Shown here one piece after another: positions 27,197-35,341 of a DNA stretch of 64,000 nucleotides. The DNA lies in assembly GCF_004745945.1 (NCBI RefSeq), contig NZ_SRLE01000007.1:62001-126000 (forward strand). The letters are read 5' to 3'. This DNA is from Mangrovimicrobium sediminis (lineage in GTDB: Bacteria; Pseudomonadota; Gammaproteobacteria; Pseudomonadales; Halieaceae). A program made the position numbers and the translations under genes. Numbering within the stretch: position 1 is the stretch's first letter; the number at the start of each line of letters is the position of its first letter. The notes beneath the pieces are model-generated. The model was not told the DNA's origin. It worked only from the letters and a program-made list of their open reading frames with translations, and did no database searches.

Positions 27197-28222
27197 TCAG
27201 TCCCAGTTGAGTACCACCTTGCTCGCCTCGCCGCTGCGCATGACGTCGAAGCCATGCTGGAACTCGGTGAACGGCAGGCGGTGGGTGATCACCGGCGAGA
27301 TGTCCAGGCCGGACTCGATCATCACCGACATCTTGTACCAGGTCTCGTACATCTCGCGGCCGTAGATGCCCTTGAGGGTGAGCATGTTGAAGATCACCCG
27401 GTTCCAGTCGATGGCGGTGTTCTCGGACGGGATGCCGAGGATGGCCACCTTGCCGCCGTGGCACAGGTTGGCGAGCATGTCGTTGAAGGCCTGCGGGTTG
27501 CCGGACATCTCCAGGCCGATGTCGAAGCCTTCCTCCATGCCCAGCTCCGCCTGTACCTCTGCCAGGGTCTCGCGAGATACGTTGACGGTGCGTGTGGCGC
27601 CCAGCTGGGCGGCGCGCTCCAGGCGTGAATCGATGACGTCGGTAATCACCACGTGGCGGGCGCCGGCGTGGCGGCACACCGCCGCGGCCATCGCGCCGAT
27701 CGGGCCGGCGCCGGTGATCAGCACGTCCTCGCCGAGCAGGTCGTACTGCAGGGCGGTGTGCACGGCGTTGCCGAAGGGATCGAACAGGGCGGCGACGTCG
27801 AGGTCGATGCCCGGGCGGTGCTCCCACACGTTGGACATGGGCAGGGCCAGGTACTCGGCGAAGGCACCCGGGCGGTCGACGCCGATACCCGAGGTCTGCG
27901 AGCACAGGTGGCGGCGGCCGGCCATGCAGTTGCGGCAGCGGCCGCAGACCACATGACCCTCGCCGGAGACGATCTGTCCCGGGCGGAAATCGTTGACGTT
28001 GGAGCCGACCTCGACGATCTCGCCGACAAACTCGTGGCCGACGACCATCGGTACCGGGATGGTCTTCTGTGCCCACGCATCCCAGTTGTAGATGTGCAGG
28101 TCGGTGCCGCAGATGGCGGTGCGCCGCACCTTGATCAGGACGTCGTTGATGCCGGGTTGCGGCTCGGGCACGTCCTCCAGCCAGATGCCAGGGCAGGCCC
28201 GACTCTTGACCAGTGCTTTCAT
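27197..28222 (-). CDS. tdh: L-threonine 3-dehydrogenase
   Basis: 341 residues, exactly E. coli length. Zinc MDR enzyme: catalytic-zinc residues in [15 protein letters not shown] and GHEFVGEI, structural cysteines in [15 protein letters not shown], and cofactor loop [10 protein letters not shown]. It oxidises threonine to 2-amino-3-oxobutyrate with NAD+, which Kbl then cleaves. The tdh stop is 11 bp before the kbl GTG, so the genes form an operon. A short AT-richer stretch upstream (28223-28260) may hold the promoter. Confidence 0.96.
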   Translation of the reverse strand: MKALVKSRACPGIWLEDVPEPQPGINDVLIKVRRTAICGTDLHIYNWDAWAQKTIPVPMVVGHEFVGEIVEVGSNVNDFRPGQIVSGEGHVVCGRCRNCMAGRRHLCSQTSGIGVDRPGAFAEYLALPMSNVWEHRPGIDLDVAALFDPFGNAVHTALQYDLLGEDVLITGAGPIGAMAAAVCRHAGARHVVITDVIDSRLERAAQLGATRTVNVSRETLAEVQAELGMEEGFDIGLEMSGNPQAFNDMLANLCHGGKVAILGIPSENTAIDWNRVIFNMLTLKGIYGREMYETWYKMSVMIESGLDISPVITHRLPFTEFQHGFDVMRSGEASKVVLNWD

Positions 28223-28400
28223 GGTGATGATTCCCAGTGTTCAGAGCGCGTATTGTAGCGGCAAACACGGGGTATCGGGGCGGGCCTACCCCGAGGGGGT
28301 AGGCGGCGGTGCCGGCGCCGCGGCGGTATGTGTGCCTGGTGCCTGGTGTGCTGTGGGAGCGAGTCCTGGAGGCGGGTTATGGGGCGGCGGGCCCGGGACC

Positions 28401-28706
28401 TCAGCGCTGGGCGTTGCCCGGCTCGCGCCTGGCCTGCCCGGAGCGATAGTTCTCGACCCCCGCGACGCTGCGGTCGCGGTCGCTCTCCCAGACGCCGCGG
28501 TTGCCCTTGCTGCTCACGCCATCGCCGAAGTTGACCGTCTCCACGCGCACCTTGCGGCGCCCGGCGTCCGCGTTCGGGCAGGCCGTGTCGGTGAAGGTTT
28601 TCTTGCCGGTCTGAGGGTCTACACACATGAAGACCTTGGCACTGGCGGGCAGGGAAGTCGCCGCCAGTGTGGCGGCCAGCATGGTGGTCAGGAGCGCGTA
28701 TCGCAT
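28401..28706 (-). CDS. DUF4124 family exported protein
   Basis: 101 residues: signal peptide ending LPASAK, then the short DUF4124 pattern VFMCVDPQTGKKTFTDTACP with two cysteines and the characteristic K-x-x-x-D/T spacing. It is probably periplasmic; function unknown. I chose the start at 28706 because it opens the signal peptide. Confidence 0.75.
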   Translation of the reverse strand: MRYALLTTMLAATLAATSLPASAKVFMCVDPQTGKKTFTDTACPNADAGRRKVRVETVNFGDGVSSKGNRGVWESDRDRSVAGVENYRSGQARREPGNAQR

Positions 28707-28867
28707 GTGCAAATCCGGTATCTCGATGCTTTGTCGCAGGTTATGGTCCGCCACCCGGTGCGTCCAGCAGTATCTCGGAAAATGCCCGGAAGTGTGACCT
28801 GCTTATCTGTATGATGTCGGCTGCGCGCCATATGTACTTTACCCGGTCGATTCTTTACTCTCCTCGC

Positions 28868-29545
28868 ATGAATGTTTTCCGCAATCTGATCGCCGTCGTG
28901 GGCCTGGCGGGTGTCGCCGGATGCGCGACCGCACCGCCGGACGCGCCGCCTCCTGAGCCCCTGGCCTGCCCCGAACCCGTCGAGTGCCCGGTGTGCGATG
29001 CCGTGCCGGAGCCGGCCGCCTGCCCGCCGCCCGAGGTGATCGAGAAAATCGTCCGCGTGCCGGCCCCCGCGCCGGCACCGACCAGCACCGGTGACGAGAT
29101 GGACCTGCCGATCATCGGCGCGGTGGAAATGGCGCTGGTCGAACCCGCCGGGCTGCTGCTCGAGGCGCGCATCGACAGCGGCGCGGAGACCACTTCGATT
29201 CACGCCGAAGATATCCAGCTGGTCGAGAAGGAAGGCAAGCGCTACGTGCGCTTCAACCTGCTCGACGACAAGGGCGCCAAGGTCCCGCAGGAGCTGCGCC
29301 TGAAACGCCGCGTGCTGATCAAGCAGCAGGACAGCGAGGACCTCGAGCGGCGCTACGTGGTGCGCATGTGGGTGACCATCGGCGATATCCGCACGCGTAT
29401 CGGCGTCAATCTCTCGGACCGCGAGGATTTCGAGTTCCCGCTGCTGATCGGCCGCAACTTCCTGCTCGACGCCGCGGTGGTCGATGTCAGCCGCAACCAT
29501 ACGCAGCCGACGCCGAAACCGGCGCCGGAGACCGCCGCGAACTGA
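28868..29545 (+). CDS. Retropepsin-like aspartyl protease, lipoprotein (RimK-associated 'zinc protease' family)
   Basis: 225 residues. A signal with lipobox LAGVAGC, a Pro/Cys-rich linker (PEPVECPVCDAVPEPAACP), then a single retropepsin fold with the catalytic motif RIDSGAETTSIHA (residues about 100-112; the Asp is the dimer's catalytic residue). It is annotated in many genomes as ATP-dependent zinc protease, but the motif is that of aspartyl proteases. It is the first gene of the conserved retropepsin-transglutaminase-ATP-grasp operon. Confidence 0.85.
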   Translation: MNVFRNLIAVVGLAGVAGCATAPPDAPPPEPLACPEPVECPVCDAVPEPAACPPPEVIEKIVRVPAPAPAPTSTGDEMDLPIIGAVEMALVEPAGLLLEARIDSGAETTSIHAEDIQLVEKEGKRYVRFNLLDDKGAKVPQELRLKRRVLIKQQDSEDLERRYVVRMWVTIGDIRTRIGVNLSDREDFEFPLLIGRNFLLDAAVVDVSRNHTQPTPKPAPETAAN

Positions 29546-29551
29546 GGCCCT

Positions 29552-31081
29552 ATGCTCTCGACCCGCAAACGTATCGAACTGATTGCCGGCGCCCTGATTC
29601 TCGCCGGTGTGGGCCTCATGCTGTACAAGGTGTTCGCGCTGGGCTTCCCGCTGCTGCCCGGCGCCTCGCGCGACGTGTGGACGGTGGAGTCCAAGGTGAG
29701 TTTCCGCCCCCTGCGCAAACCCGGCCCAGTGGAGATCGAGCTCAAGCTGCCCGAGCCCAAAGCGGGCTGGCAGATTCTCGACGAGCACTTTGCCTCCTCG
29801 GGCTTCGGCTTCACCCTGCAGCAGCGCGACGATGCACGCTGGGCGGTGTGGACGCGGCAGTCGCTGGAAGAGACCACCACGCTGTATTACAAGGCGCAGA
29901 TCTACCAGCCGCGCCGTGAGCCCCTGCGCCAGAACTCGGTGCCCGCCATCCAGCAACCGATGCTGGAGAAGGACCAGGCCACGGCCATGGACCGCCTGAT
30001 CGCCAACCTGCGCAGTCGCTCGTCGAGTCCCGGCAGTTTCACCGGGCAGTTGATCCAGGCCCTGGGCGAGGACAGCAGCGATGCCGATGCCGCCTTCCTG
30101 CTCAGCACCTGGGACGACGAGCAGCAGCCGGTGTTGCTGGCAGTGCTGGCGCGGGCCAAGATTCCCGCGCGCGCCATCCGCGGCATTCGCCTGGAGGATG
30201 GCCGCCGCCGGCAGCGCCTGTCCTCGCTTATCGAGATTCACAACGGCCGCGAGTGGGTGGTGTTCGACCCGGCTACCGCCCAGCGCGGCCTGCCGGCCAA
30301 CTATTTCATCTGGCAGCGCAACGGCGACAACATCCTCAACGTGGTCGGCGCCCAGGACTCGCAGCTGGAATTCGCCCTGGTCAGCAACAGCCTGCCGGCG
30401 AAGACCGTGGCGGTGATGGACGAGCGGGTGGAGCGCTTCGCGCTGCTCGACTTCTCCATCTATTCGCTGCCGGTGGAGCAGCAGGGCGTGTTCAAGGGGC
30501 TGCTGGCGATTCCCGTGGCCGCGCTGGTAGTGGTGATCATGCGCCTGCTGGTGGGGCTGAAAACCTCGGGCACCTTCATGCCCATCCTGATCGCGCTGGC
30601 CTTCATGCAGACGACGCTGTGGGTCGGCCTGGCCATGTTCCTGATCCTGGTCAGCGTCGGCCTGTGGATTCGCTCCTGGCTCAGTCACATGAACCTGCTA
30701 TTGGTGTCGCGCATCTCCGCGGTGGTCATCGTGGTCATCTTCCTCATGGCCGCGCTGGCCATCGGTAGCTACAAGCTGGGCTTTGACCAGGTGCTGACGG
30801 TCACCTTCTTCCCCACCATCATCCTGTCCTGGACTATCGAGCGCATGTCCATCCTGTGGGAGGAGGAGGGGCCCCACGAGGTGCTGGTGCAGGGCGGCGG
30901 CAGCCTGCTGGTGGCGGTGCTGGCCTACCTGGCGATGTCCAACTCGCTGGTCTCGCACCTCACCTTCAATTTCCCGGAAATCATGCTCAGCCTGCTCGGT
31001 ATTATCCTGCTGCTCGGCAAGTACACCGGCTACCGCCTGAGCGAGCTGTACCGTTTCCGCGCCCTGGGTGACGAGCGTTGA
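29552..31081 (+). CDS. Inactive transglutaminase-like domain fused to a seven-helix membrane domain
   Basis: 509 residues: one N-terminal helix (about 9-29), a periplasmic region with a transglutaminase-like fold (about 150-255) in which no Cys-His-Asp triad can be seen, then about seven membrane helices (about 315-500). Comparative genomics links this family to RimK-type ATP-grasp ligases and retropepsins. A role in moving or sensing a peptide or glutamate-modified product is proposed for the family, not shown. It starts 6 bp after the protease gene. Confidence 0.82.
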   Translation: MLSTRKRIELIAGALILAGVGLMLYKVFALGFPLLPGASRDVWTVESKVSFRPLRKPGPVEIELKLPEPKAGWQILDEHFASSGFGFTLQQRDDARWAVWTRQSLEETTTLYYKAQIYQPRREPLRQNSVPAIQQPMLEKDQATAMDRLIANLRSRSSSPGSFTGQLIQALGEDSSDADAAFLLSTWDDEQQPVLLAVLARAKIPARAIRGIRLEDGRRRQRLSSLIEIHNGREWVVFDPATAQRGLPANYFIWQRNGDNILNVVGAQDSQLEFALVSNSLPAKTVAVMDERVERFALLDFSIYSLPVEQQGVFKGLLAIPVAALVVVIMRLLVGLKTSGTFMPILIALAFMQTTLWVGLAMFLILVSVGLWIRSWLSHMNLLLVSRISAVVIVVIFLMAALAIGSYKLGFDQVLTVTFFPTIILSWTIERMSILWEEEGPHEVLVQGGGSLLVAVLAYLAMSNSLVSHLTFNFPEIMLSLLGIILLLGKYTGYRLSELYRFRALGDER

Positions 31082-31083
31082 AG

Positions 31084-32031
31084 ATGTTCGCCTCGCCGGC
31101 GGTGCTGCGGCGCAACGGCATCCTGGGCATGAACGAGCGCAACGTCGGGCTGATCGGCAAGTTCAACCCGCGCAGCCGTTTTCCCCTGGTCGACGACAAG
31201 TTGCAGACCAAGAAGGCGGCCCAGGCGCAGGGGATTCCGGTGCCGGAGCTGTACGACGTGGTCGAGTTCCAGTACGAGGTGCGCGACGTCATCGGGCGCC
31301 TGGAACCGCTGCAGAGCTTTGTCATCAAGCCCACCCAGGGCAGCGGCGGCAAGGGCATCCTTGTGATTACCGGGCGCGATGGCGAGGGCTATGTGAAATC
31401 CAGCGGCCAGGTGGTGGAGGCGGAATACGTGCGCCGACACCTGTCCAACGTGCTCGCCGGCCTGCACAGCCTCGGCGGGCGCAACGACAAGGCCATGCTC
31501 GAGGCGATGATCGATTTCGACCCGTACCTTGCCAGCTACTCCCACGAGGGTGTGCCGGACCTGCGCGTGATCGTGTTCAAGGGCGTGCCGGTGATGGCCA
31601 TGATGCGCTGCGCCACCCACGCCTCCGACGGCAAGGCCAACCTGCACCAGGGCGCGGTCGGCGTCGGCCTGGATATCGGCAGCGGCAAGGCAGTGGCGGC
31701 GGTGCAGCACGGCAACCTCTGCTACCAACACCCGGATACTGGCGCCAGCTTCGAGGCGCTGGAAATTCCCGGCTGGCCGCAGGTGCTGGAACTGGCCGCG
31801 CGCTGCGTGGAGATGACCGGCATGGAGTATCTCGGCGCGGATATCGTGCTCGACCGCCAGCGCGGCCCGACCCTGCTCGAGCTCAACGCGCGGCCGGGGC
31901 TGTCCATCCAGGTGGCCAACCAGGCCGGGCTGCGCCATCGCCTGGCCAGGGCCCGCGAGATCGCCGCCGCGGCCACTGACAACGCGCAGAAGATCGAACT
32001 TGCGCGGCAGGCCTTCACCGTCGTCAGCTGA
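31084..32031 (+). CDS. RimK-like ATP-grasp ligase (alpha-L-glutamate ligase-like)
   Basis: 315 residues from the ATG at 31084 (a TTG at 31078 in the same frame overlaps the previous stop). ATP-grasp features: FVIKPTQGSGGKGILVI (nucleotide-binding Lys and Gly-rich loop), AMLEAMIDF, and the metal-binding ELNARPGLSIQVAN near the end. It forms amide or peptide bonds using ATP, probably adding an amino acid to an unknown acceptor. In the operon it follows the transglutaminase-7TM gene directly. Confidence 0.85.
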   Translation: MFASPAVLRRNGILGMNERNVGLIGKFNPRSRFPLVDDKLQTKKAAQAQGIPVPELYDVVEFQYEVRDVIGRLEPLQSFVIKPTQGSGGKGILVITGRDGEGYVKSSGQVVEAEYVRRHLSNVLAGLHSLGGRNDKAMLEAMIDFDPYLASYSHEGVPDLRVIVFKGVPVMAMMRCATHASDGKANLHQGAVGVGLDIGSGKAVAAVQHGNLCYQHPDTGASFEALEIPGWPQVLELAARCVEMTGMEYLGADIVLDRQRGPTLLELNARPGLSIQVANQAGLRHRLARAREIAAAATDNAQKIELARQAFTVVS

Positions 32032-32438
32032 TGCAGGCCCTGGAGCGGTACCTTCCCGAACTCATTTTCTGGGCCGGCGTATTGTCGCTGGTCTCGCTGC
32101 TCGCCCTGCTGGTGGCGGTGCCCTGGGTGGTTGCCCGGCTCCCCCATGACTATTTCAGCGCCGAGGACCGGCACAGCCTGATGCCACGCAGTGGACCGCC
32201 GGAGTGGTTGTTGAGCGCGCTCAAGAACCTGCTCGGCGCGCTGCTGCTGGTGCTCGGCGTGATCATGTTGTTTACCCCGGGGCAGGGACTGCTGACCATG
32301 CTGGTTGGCCTGATGCTGATGAATTTTCCCGGGAAATACCGCCTGGAACGTGCTTTGGTCGCGCAGCCGAAGGTGCTGGACGCCCTCAACTGGATGCGCC
32401 GCCGCCGCGACCTGCCGCCCTTCGACGCGCCGCGGTGA
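32031..32438 (+). CDS. PGPGW-type small transmembrane protein
   Basis: 135 residues with an N-terminal helix (about 11-33) and a pair of helices (about 66-95) containing TPGQGLLTMLVGL, a variant of the PGxGW motif. It has a basic C-terminus. Its ATG shares one base with the stop of the ATP-grasp gene, so it belongs to the same transcript and may be part of the same membrane complex. Confidence 0.75.
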   Translation: MQALERYLPELIFWAGVLSLVSLLALLVAVPWVVARLPHDYFSAEDRHSLMPRSGPPEWLLSALKNLLGALLLVLGVIMLFTPGQGLLTMLVGLMLMNFPGKYRLERALVAQPKVLDALNWMRRRRDLPPFDAPR

Positions 32439-32497
32439 CTGTGCGCGGGACGCGCCAGGTTCTATACTGGAGCGGTCTGGCCGCGAGGGAGGACACG

Positions 32498-32935
32498 ATG
32501 CTCGGACAGTTGTTCGCCATGGGCGTGGATATCGCTACGCTGCCCGCCCGGCTCACCTGGCGTAGCGCGCGTGCGGTGAGCATGACGCCGGCCCAGTTGC
32601 AGCAGTTCAGTCGTGAACTGCGCGCCGCCTCGGACGAGGCCGCCCGCGAGGTGCGCGCCCTGCTCGACGAGGTGGATGCCGAGATGTCCGCGCGCGCCGG
32701 GCACCTGAGCCCCGAGCAGAAGATGCAGGCCGCCTCCCTGGCGCTGAACGCCGCGGAACAGCACCTGAGCATGGCGGCGGTGAACCTGTTGCGCGCCTTC
32801 TGGCTGGGTTCGCGCGCCGCGCGCGAGGATGCGGCCGCAGGCTACCGTGCCGGGCGTACCCGTGCCGGCGACACCATCATAGAACACGACCCGGACGTGG
32901 CGGTGCCACGCCGTGCAGATCGAGACACCCCCTGA
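32498..32935 (+). CDS. Small helical protein of unknown function
   Basis: 145 residues, largely amphipathic helix, rich in Ala/Glu/Arg, without signal peptide. I do not recognise the family with confidence; length and composition recall phasin-like proteins. The ATG at 32498 has GAGGGAGG about 5 bases upstream, which decides the start; an earlier open frame overlaps the PGPGW gene and is not credible. It lies 60 bp after that gene and 14 bp before the next. Confidence 0.65.
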   Translation: MLGQLFAMGVDIATLPARLTWRSARAVSMTPAQLQQFSRELRAASDEAAREVRALLDEVDAEMSARAGHLSPEQKMQAASLALNAAEQHLSMAAVNLLRAFWLGSRAAREDAAAGYRAGRTRAGDTIIEHDPDVAVPRRADRDTP

Positions 32936-32949
32936 GGAGTAAGCACCCC

Positions 32950-33366
32950 GTGAAGAGTTTGTTGCGCAACGTCACCGCCCCCCTGGCCCTGCTGCTGGCC
33001 GTCGCCACGCCAGCGTCGCTGGCGCAGGACGACACCTCCCTGTCCAGCGATTGGATGGAACTGGTCAAGGGGCAGAAGAGCGAATCCATGGGCGTGGAAC
33101 TGCGCGATATCCAACCCGGCGCAGAAGCCGGTACCCAGACCGTGACCTTCGCCGTCCCCAAGTCCTCGGTGCGCGACCCGGACGATATCGAGGAAGTGAT
33201 CGTCGTCGGGCGCAAGCCGGACTCCGTCGAGTTGCCCAAGCTGAACATCCAGTACAAGTGGCTGCGCGACTACGACAACGACAACTATGGCCTGGTGATC
33301 ACCCTCGGCGAAGGCAACTGGCCGATCCGCCTGTTCATGAACTCCCGTCCCGGCTATGTGAACTGA
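32950..33366 (+). CDS. Exported hypothetical protein with an EEVIVVGRK motif
   Basis: 138 residues starting with GTG (GAGGAG site 9-13 bases upstream). Signal peptide LLAVATPASLAQ, then a small soluble domain. Residues about 79-88 read IEEVIVVGRK, close to the EEIVVTG segment found just before plug domains of TonB receptors, although this protein has no plug or barrel. Function unknown. The bases after the stop repeat once (AACTGAGCGC / AACTGACAGC), with a second in-frame TGA 12 bases on. Confidence 0.65.
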   Translation: MKSLLRNVTAPLALLLAVATPASLAQDDTSLSSDWMELVKGQKSESMGVELRDIQPGAEAGTQTVTFAVPKSSVRDPDDIEEVIVVGRKPDSVELPKLNIQYKWLRDYDNDNYGLVITLGEGNWPIRLFMNSRPGYVN

Positions 33367-33451
33367 GCGCTGAACTGACAGCGCCTGTCGCAAAAGCGTC
33401 ATCTGCGCGCGGCACACTGCGCGCGAACCCCGAGGTACCAAGGAACCCACG

Positions 33452-34735
33452 ATGATTCACTACACGGATACCGCCCTGGAGGCGGTCAGCGTGATCGGCT
33501 CCGGCGAATATGTGTGGAGCCATTCCATGGCCGCCACGCCCACCGTGTTGCTCGAGGCACTCGGTCAGCACGCCAGGAACCTGAGCGGCGTCACCCTCAT
33601 GCAACTGCACCTGGAACACGCCGAGTCGGTGGCCGCCCCCGAACTCGACGGACACCTGCGCAACCGCTGCTTTTTTGCCGGCAAGACGACCCGGGAGTTG
33701 ATCAACCAGGGCAGGGCGGACTATGTGCCGGTGTTCCTGTCCGAGATTCCCAAGCTGTTCCGCCGCCGCGAGCAGCGCGTTGATACCGCCCTGGTCCAGG
33801 TCTCCACCCCGGACCACCACGGCAACTGCTCCCTGGGTATCTCCGTGGAGGCGACCCGCGCCGCCTGCGAGGTGGCCGGGCGCATCATCGCCCACATCAA
33901 CCCGAACATGCCGCGCACCCACGGCGACAGCTTCATCAATATCCGCGATATTGATTACGCGGTGGTCCAGGAAGCTCCGCTGCTGGTGAGCGAGCACCGC
34001 GACTGCACCGAGACCGAACGCGCCATCGGCGAGATCGTCGCCAGCCGCATCAAGGACGGCGACTGCCTGCAGATGGGCATCGGCGCCATTCCCGACGCTA
34101 CCCTGGGCTTCCTCAAGGACCGCCGCAACCTCGGCGTGCACACCGAGATGTTCTCCGACGGCGTTCTCGACCTGATCGAGGCTGGGGTGATCGACAACAG
34201 CAACAAGAAGATCAGCCGCGGGCGTACGGTGACCGGATTCACCATGGGCAGCCAGCGCCTGTACGACTTCGTCGACGACAACCCGGAAGTGGTCTTCCTC
34301 GACATCGAGTTCGTCAACAACCCGGTGGTCATCGCCAAGAACCCGCAGGTGGCCTCGATCAACAGCGCCATCCAGATCGACCTCACCGGGCAGGTGTGCT
34401 CGGACTCCATGGGCCACCGCATCTATTCCGGGGTGGGCGGCCAGGTGGATTTCGTGCTCGGGGCCTCCTTCTCGGAACACGGCAAGTCGATCATCGCCCT
34501 GCCCAGCACCGCCAAGCACGGCACCCTGTCGCGCCTGGTGGCCTCGCTGGAGCGCGGCGCAGGGGTGGTCACCACCCGCGCCCAGGTCGACTACGTGGTC
34601 ACTGAGTTCGGCATCGCCGAGTTGCGCGGCCGCTCGCTGAACGAGCGCGCCCGGGACCTGATCAACATCGCCCACCCAGACTTCCGCGAGGGCCTGGCGC
34701 GCGAGGCGCGCGACGTGCTGGGGCTGGCGGTGTAG
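33452..34735 (+). CDS. Acetyl-CoA hydrolase/4-hydroxybutyrate CoA-transferase family protein
   Basis: 427 residues, full length. It has the catalytic glutamate region HTEMFSDGVLDL, the GIGAIPDATLGFL and the glycine-rich YSGVGGQVDFVLGA. It transfers CoA between acetyl-CoA and another acyl group through a glutamyl-CoA thioester. A GGTACCAAGGAACC site precedes the ATG. It stands alone, so the acceptor acid is not indicated. Confidence 0.9.
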   Translation: MIHYTDTALEAVSVIGSGEYVWSHSMAATPTVLLEALGQHARNLSGVTLMQLHLEHAESVAAPELDGHLRNRCFFAGKTTRELINQGRADYVPVFLSEIPKLFRRREQRVDTALVQVSTPDHHGNCSLGISVEATRAACEVAGRIIAHINPNMPRTHGDSFINIRDIDYAVVQEAPLLVSEHRDCTETERAIGEIVASRIKDGDCLQMGIGAIPDATLGFLKDRRNLGVHTEMFSDGVLDLIEAGVIDNSNKKISRGRTVTGFTMGSQRLYDFVDDNPEVVFLDIEFVNNPVVIAKNPQVASINSAIQIDLTGQVCSDSMGHRIYSGVGGQVDFVLGASFSEHGKSIIALPSTAKHGTLSRLVASLERGAGVVTTRAQVDYVVTEFGIAELRGRSLNERARDLINIAHPDFREGLAREARDVLGLAV

Positions 34736-34754
34736 GGGGCGAAAAACTCGCCCC
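34736..34754. terminator. Stem-loop after the CoA-transferase stop
   Basis: GGGGCGA (34736-34742) pairs with TCGCCCC (34748-34754), starting directly at the last base of the stop codon. There is no T tract, so it may be a processing or weak termination structure. Confidence 0.4.
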
Positions 34755-34803
34755 TAACCCCTTGACTGTAAACAGGTTGGTCCCTATAGTACGCCCCCTC
34801 AAC

Positions 34804-34880
34804 GCGCCTGTAGCTCAGCTGGATAGAGTACCTGGCTACGAACCAGGCGGTCGCACGTTCGAATCGTGCCAGGCGCGCCA
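34804..34880 (+). tRNA. tRNA-Arg (anticodon ACG)
   Basis: 77 nt with CCA encoded. Acceptor GCGCCTG pairs with CAGGCGC. The anticodon stem is CCTGG/CCAGG with loop CTACGAA, anticodon ACG at 34838-34840. A TTCGAAT T-loop is present. It reads CGN arginine codons after conversion to inosine. Its 3' end is duplicated at 35056-35076, marking it as an integration target. Confidence 0.96.
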
Positions 34881-35076
34881 TATCCGCTTAAAAAAAGTGG
34901 GGTCAGATCTAAAGATCTGACCCCACTTTTTTTGTGGGTGGGTGTCTGGTCGGGACGAGCGTGTCCGTTAGACAAATTGCGCAGCAATTTACACCGAGCC
35001 GCGCCAGCGGCGAAGCTCCGCACGGGGCACAACGGCCCGAAGGCCGTTGTGAGTCATCGTGCCAGGCGCGCCATAT
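34863..35076. mobile_element. Small (~190 bp) insert flanked by a 21-bp duplication of the tRNA 3' end
   Basis: The 21 bases at 34863-34883 recur exactly at 35056-35076. Between them are the long palindrome at 34890-34933, a 7-bp stem-loop (34974-34990) and a 9-bp stem with CGAA loop (35029-35050). After the second copy comes an ordinary terminator (35091-35124), so the ancestral order was probably tRNA then terminator, with the segment inserted between. No coding capacity. It could be the remnant of an integrated element or a tiny non-autonomous one. Confidence 0.65.
34890..34933. repeat. Long perfect palindrome of the GGGGTCAG family
   Basis: Two perfect 21-bp arms separated by 2 bp, seven A at one end and seven T at the other, core GTGGGGTCAGATCT. 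It can act as a terminator on both strands. The same core is in the palindromes at 2602-2627 and, diverged, at 38348-38384. Confidence 0.8.
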
Positions 35077-35090
35077 TCTCAAAAAGATCA

Positions 35091-35124
35091 AACGGTTGGC
35101 CCAGCATGAGCCAGCCGTTTTTTG
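35091..35124 (+). terminator. Terminator downstream of the tRNA-Arg locus
   Basis: AACGGTTGGC (35091-35100) pairs with GCCAGCCGTT (35110-35119, one G-U pair), followed by six T. It lies 15 bp after the second copy of the tRNA 3' end. Confidence 0.75.
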
Positions 35125-35148
35125 TTTCAGCATCACCAGTGCCGGAGA

Positions 35149-35310
35149 TTAGCCGGACTTTTCCCCACGGCCCCTGTTTGCCGCCGCGATAAGCTCCTCA
35201 AACTCGGGGGCGGAGTAGTGTGTCGTGATGTCGCCGTTGCGGTGGCCTGACAACACTTCCCGGGTTTCCAGGCAGACGCTGGCCGACGACACCCGGGAAT
35301 GAATGGGGTG
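35149..35310 (-). pseudogene. C-terminal remnant of a phage-type tyrosine integrase
   Basis: About 50 residues remain: ETREVLSGHRNGDITTHYS followed by APEFEELIAAANR, the end of an integrase catalytic domain with the box II Gly-His and the nucleophile Tyr in THYS. The preceding PHPIHSR corresponds to the usual HTFGR with the catalytic Arg. Upstream the similarity stops abruptly, about 30 bp before the stop of the acyltransferase gene. It lies next to the tRNA attachment site, as expected for the enzyme that once inserted the island. It is not functional. Confidence 0.75.
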
Positions 35311-35341
35311 CGGCGATCCACGCCCGGCCTTCTGCGGGATA

